A stretch of 64,000 nucleotides of DNA, from contig CAKOXW010000001.1 of NCBI GenBank assembly GCA_934130375.1, positions 248,001 to 312,000 of the forward strand. Reading direction: 5' to 3'. The position numbers and the translations under genes were made by a program. The notes below the pieces were generated by a model. That model had not been told where the DNA came from, made no database searches, and saw nothing but the letters and a program-made list of their open reading frames with translations. Of this stretch, positions 63,567-64,000 are shown in pieces. Position 1 is the first letter of the stretch. Every line of letters starts with the position of its first letter. This DNA is from an uncultured Bacilli bacterium. GTDB taxonomy: Bacteria > Bacillota_I > Bacilli_A > RF39 > UBA660.

Positions 63567-64000
63567 TTAATTTCCTCTTTTAATATTAAAGATACTAGTT
63601 CTAAACTATTTCTAATTTTATACATAGAAGTATTACTACTTCCAATATATAACTTAATATAGTCTATATCCTCACTATAAAGTTCACTAATACCTTTAAC
63701 TTTTTCATTTAATAGCTTATTTAAATTATATGAAAACTCTAAATAATTATTACTCGTACCAATATTAATATAAGCATAATTACTAATATTTATTTTATTA
63801 CTCTTATTAATACTAATATCTATAAAATACTTTAGACTAGGATACTCATCCTTAGCCTTCTTAATTAAATTATCTATACATACATTTTCATCAATATTGT
63901 TTAGTTTGCAATAAGAACTAATATCAATATGTTCCTGTACCGATTTGATACCATTTTTATTTAAAAAACTAGTAAGCAAATAAGTAGATGTCTTAGTACT
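63563..64000 (-). CDS. Partial gene at the right edge, weakly SpoIIP-like
   Basis: The frame is open to the right edge (STKTSTYLLTSFLNKNGIKS...), so the N-terminus is missing; a TTG at 63979 is not needed as start. The order SLKYFIDISINKS, NYAYINIGTSNNYLEFSYNL and IKLYIGSSNTSMYKIRNSLE resembles the C-terminal amidase domain of SpoIIP (YPxIxxvIDIHRDs, xxxxxVGTxN, LLIEVGSxxNTxEE), but the HRD catalytic motif and the IEVG Glu are replaced (INKS and LYIG). If related, it is probably inactive. The role is a guess. Confidence 0.4.
   Translation of the reverse strand, partial: STKTSTYLLTSFLNKNGIKSVQEHIDISSYCKLNNIDENVCIDNLIKKAKDEYPSLKYFIDISINKSNKINISNYAYINIGTSNNYLEFSYNLNKLLNEKVKGISELYSEDIDYIKLYIGSSNTSMYKIRNSLELVSLILKEEIK

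Overview
The window is a very AT-rich stretch of a low-GC Gram-positive-type bacterium (Firmicutes/Bacilli, possibly one of the uncultured gut Bacilli related to the RF39/Mollicutes branch; that placement is inference). Support comes from the Firmicutes gene neighbourhoods sepF-divIVA-(T-box)-ileS, dnaG-rpoD-trmK, rpmF-yceD and rpsP-khpA, strong AGGAGG-type ribosome binding sites, lipoproteins and a prepilin system. Tryptophan is TGG and small genes end at TGA, so the ordinary bacterial code fits and Mycoplasma code 4 does not. Almost everything is on the minus strand.

Region by region. (1) 1-5000 is an accessory island that I read as part of an inovirus-like (filamentous phage) prophage. It has a divergent HTH regulator with paired operator-like palindromes, a 91-aa possible ssDNA-binding protein, a 57-aa major-coat-like peptide followed at once by a GC-rich terminator, a string of overlapping 26-108 aa mostly single-membrane-span genes (most of them too short for routine annotation), and a long signal-peptide protein that runs off the left edge. 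At its right border are a weak dif-like site and a zinc-ribbon gene stump. (2) 5200-21600 is core: ileS with its T-box leader, divIVA, sepF, a prepilin peptidase and a PilC with a long charged N-terminal extension, a YqfQ-like protein, trmK-rpoD-dnaG, tgt-queA, and a three-repeat lipoprotein. (3) 21650-33320 is accessory surface biology: a gene remnant, a run of secreted or anchored proteins with Ig-like domains including a 1361-aa protein ending in a Hint autoprocessing domain, and a three-gene cassette of unknown function. (4) 33389-47314 is housekeeping: two U32 peptidase-family tRNA hydroxylation proteins, ruvX, alaS, xseA/xseB, a rhomboid protease, rluD-lspA, fmt, rasP, cdsA. (5) 47315-49122 holds an unannotated Fst/par-type type I toxin-antitoxin locus and a pilin-LRR fusion gene whose promoter spacer contains a run of nine G/C. 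(6) 49123-64000 has a P-type ATPase, tRNA-Gln, ribosomal protein genes, ssb, sufB, tdk, tcdA, a probable 6S-like structured RNA with its own promoter, a TtcA-type thiolase, a TetR/MMPL export module and, at the right edge, a partial gene with weak SpoIIP resemblance.

Connections: the prepilin peptidase and PilC (9480-12399) are likely the machinery for the pilin at 47823-48863 and perhaps for pseudopilin-like surface proteins at 23097-30840; no assembly ATPase is in the window. Two families of intergenic repeats (40973/49023 and 47690/53733) tie otherwise unrelated intergenic regions together. Everything about function is from reading motifs; no database search was possible.
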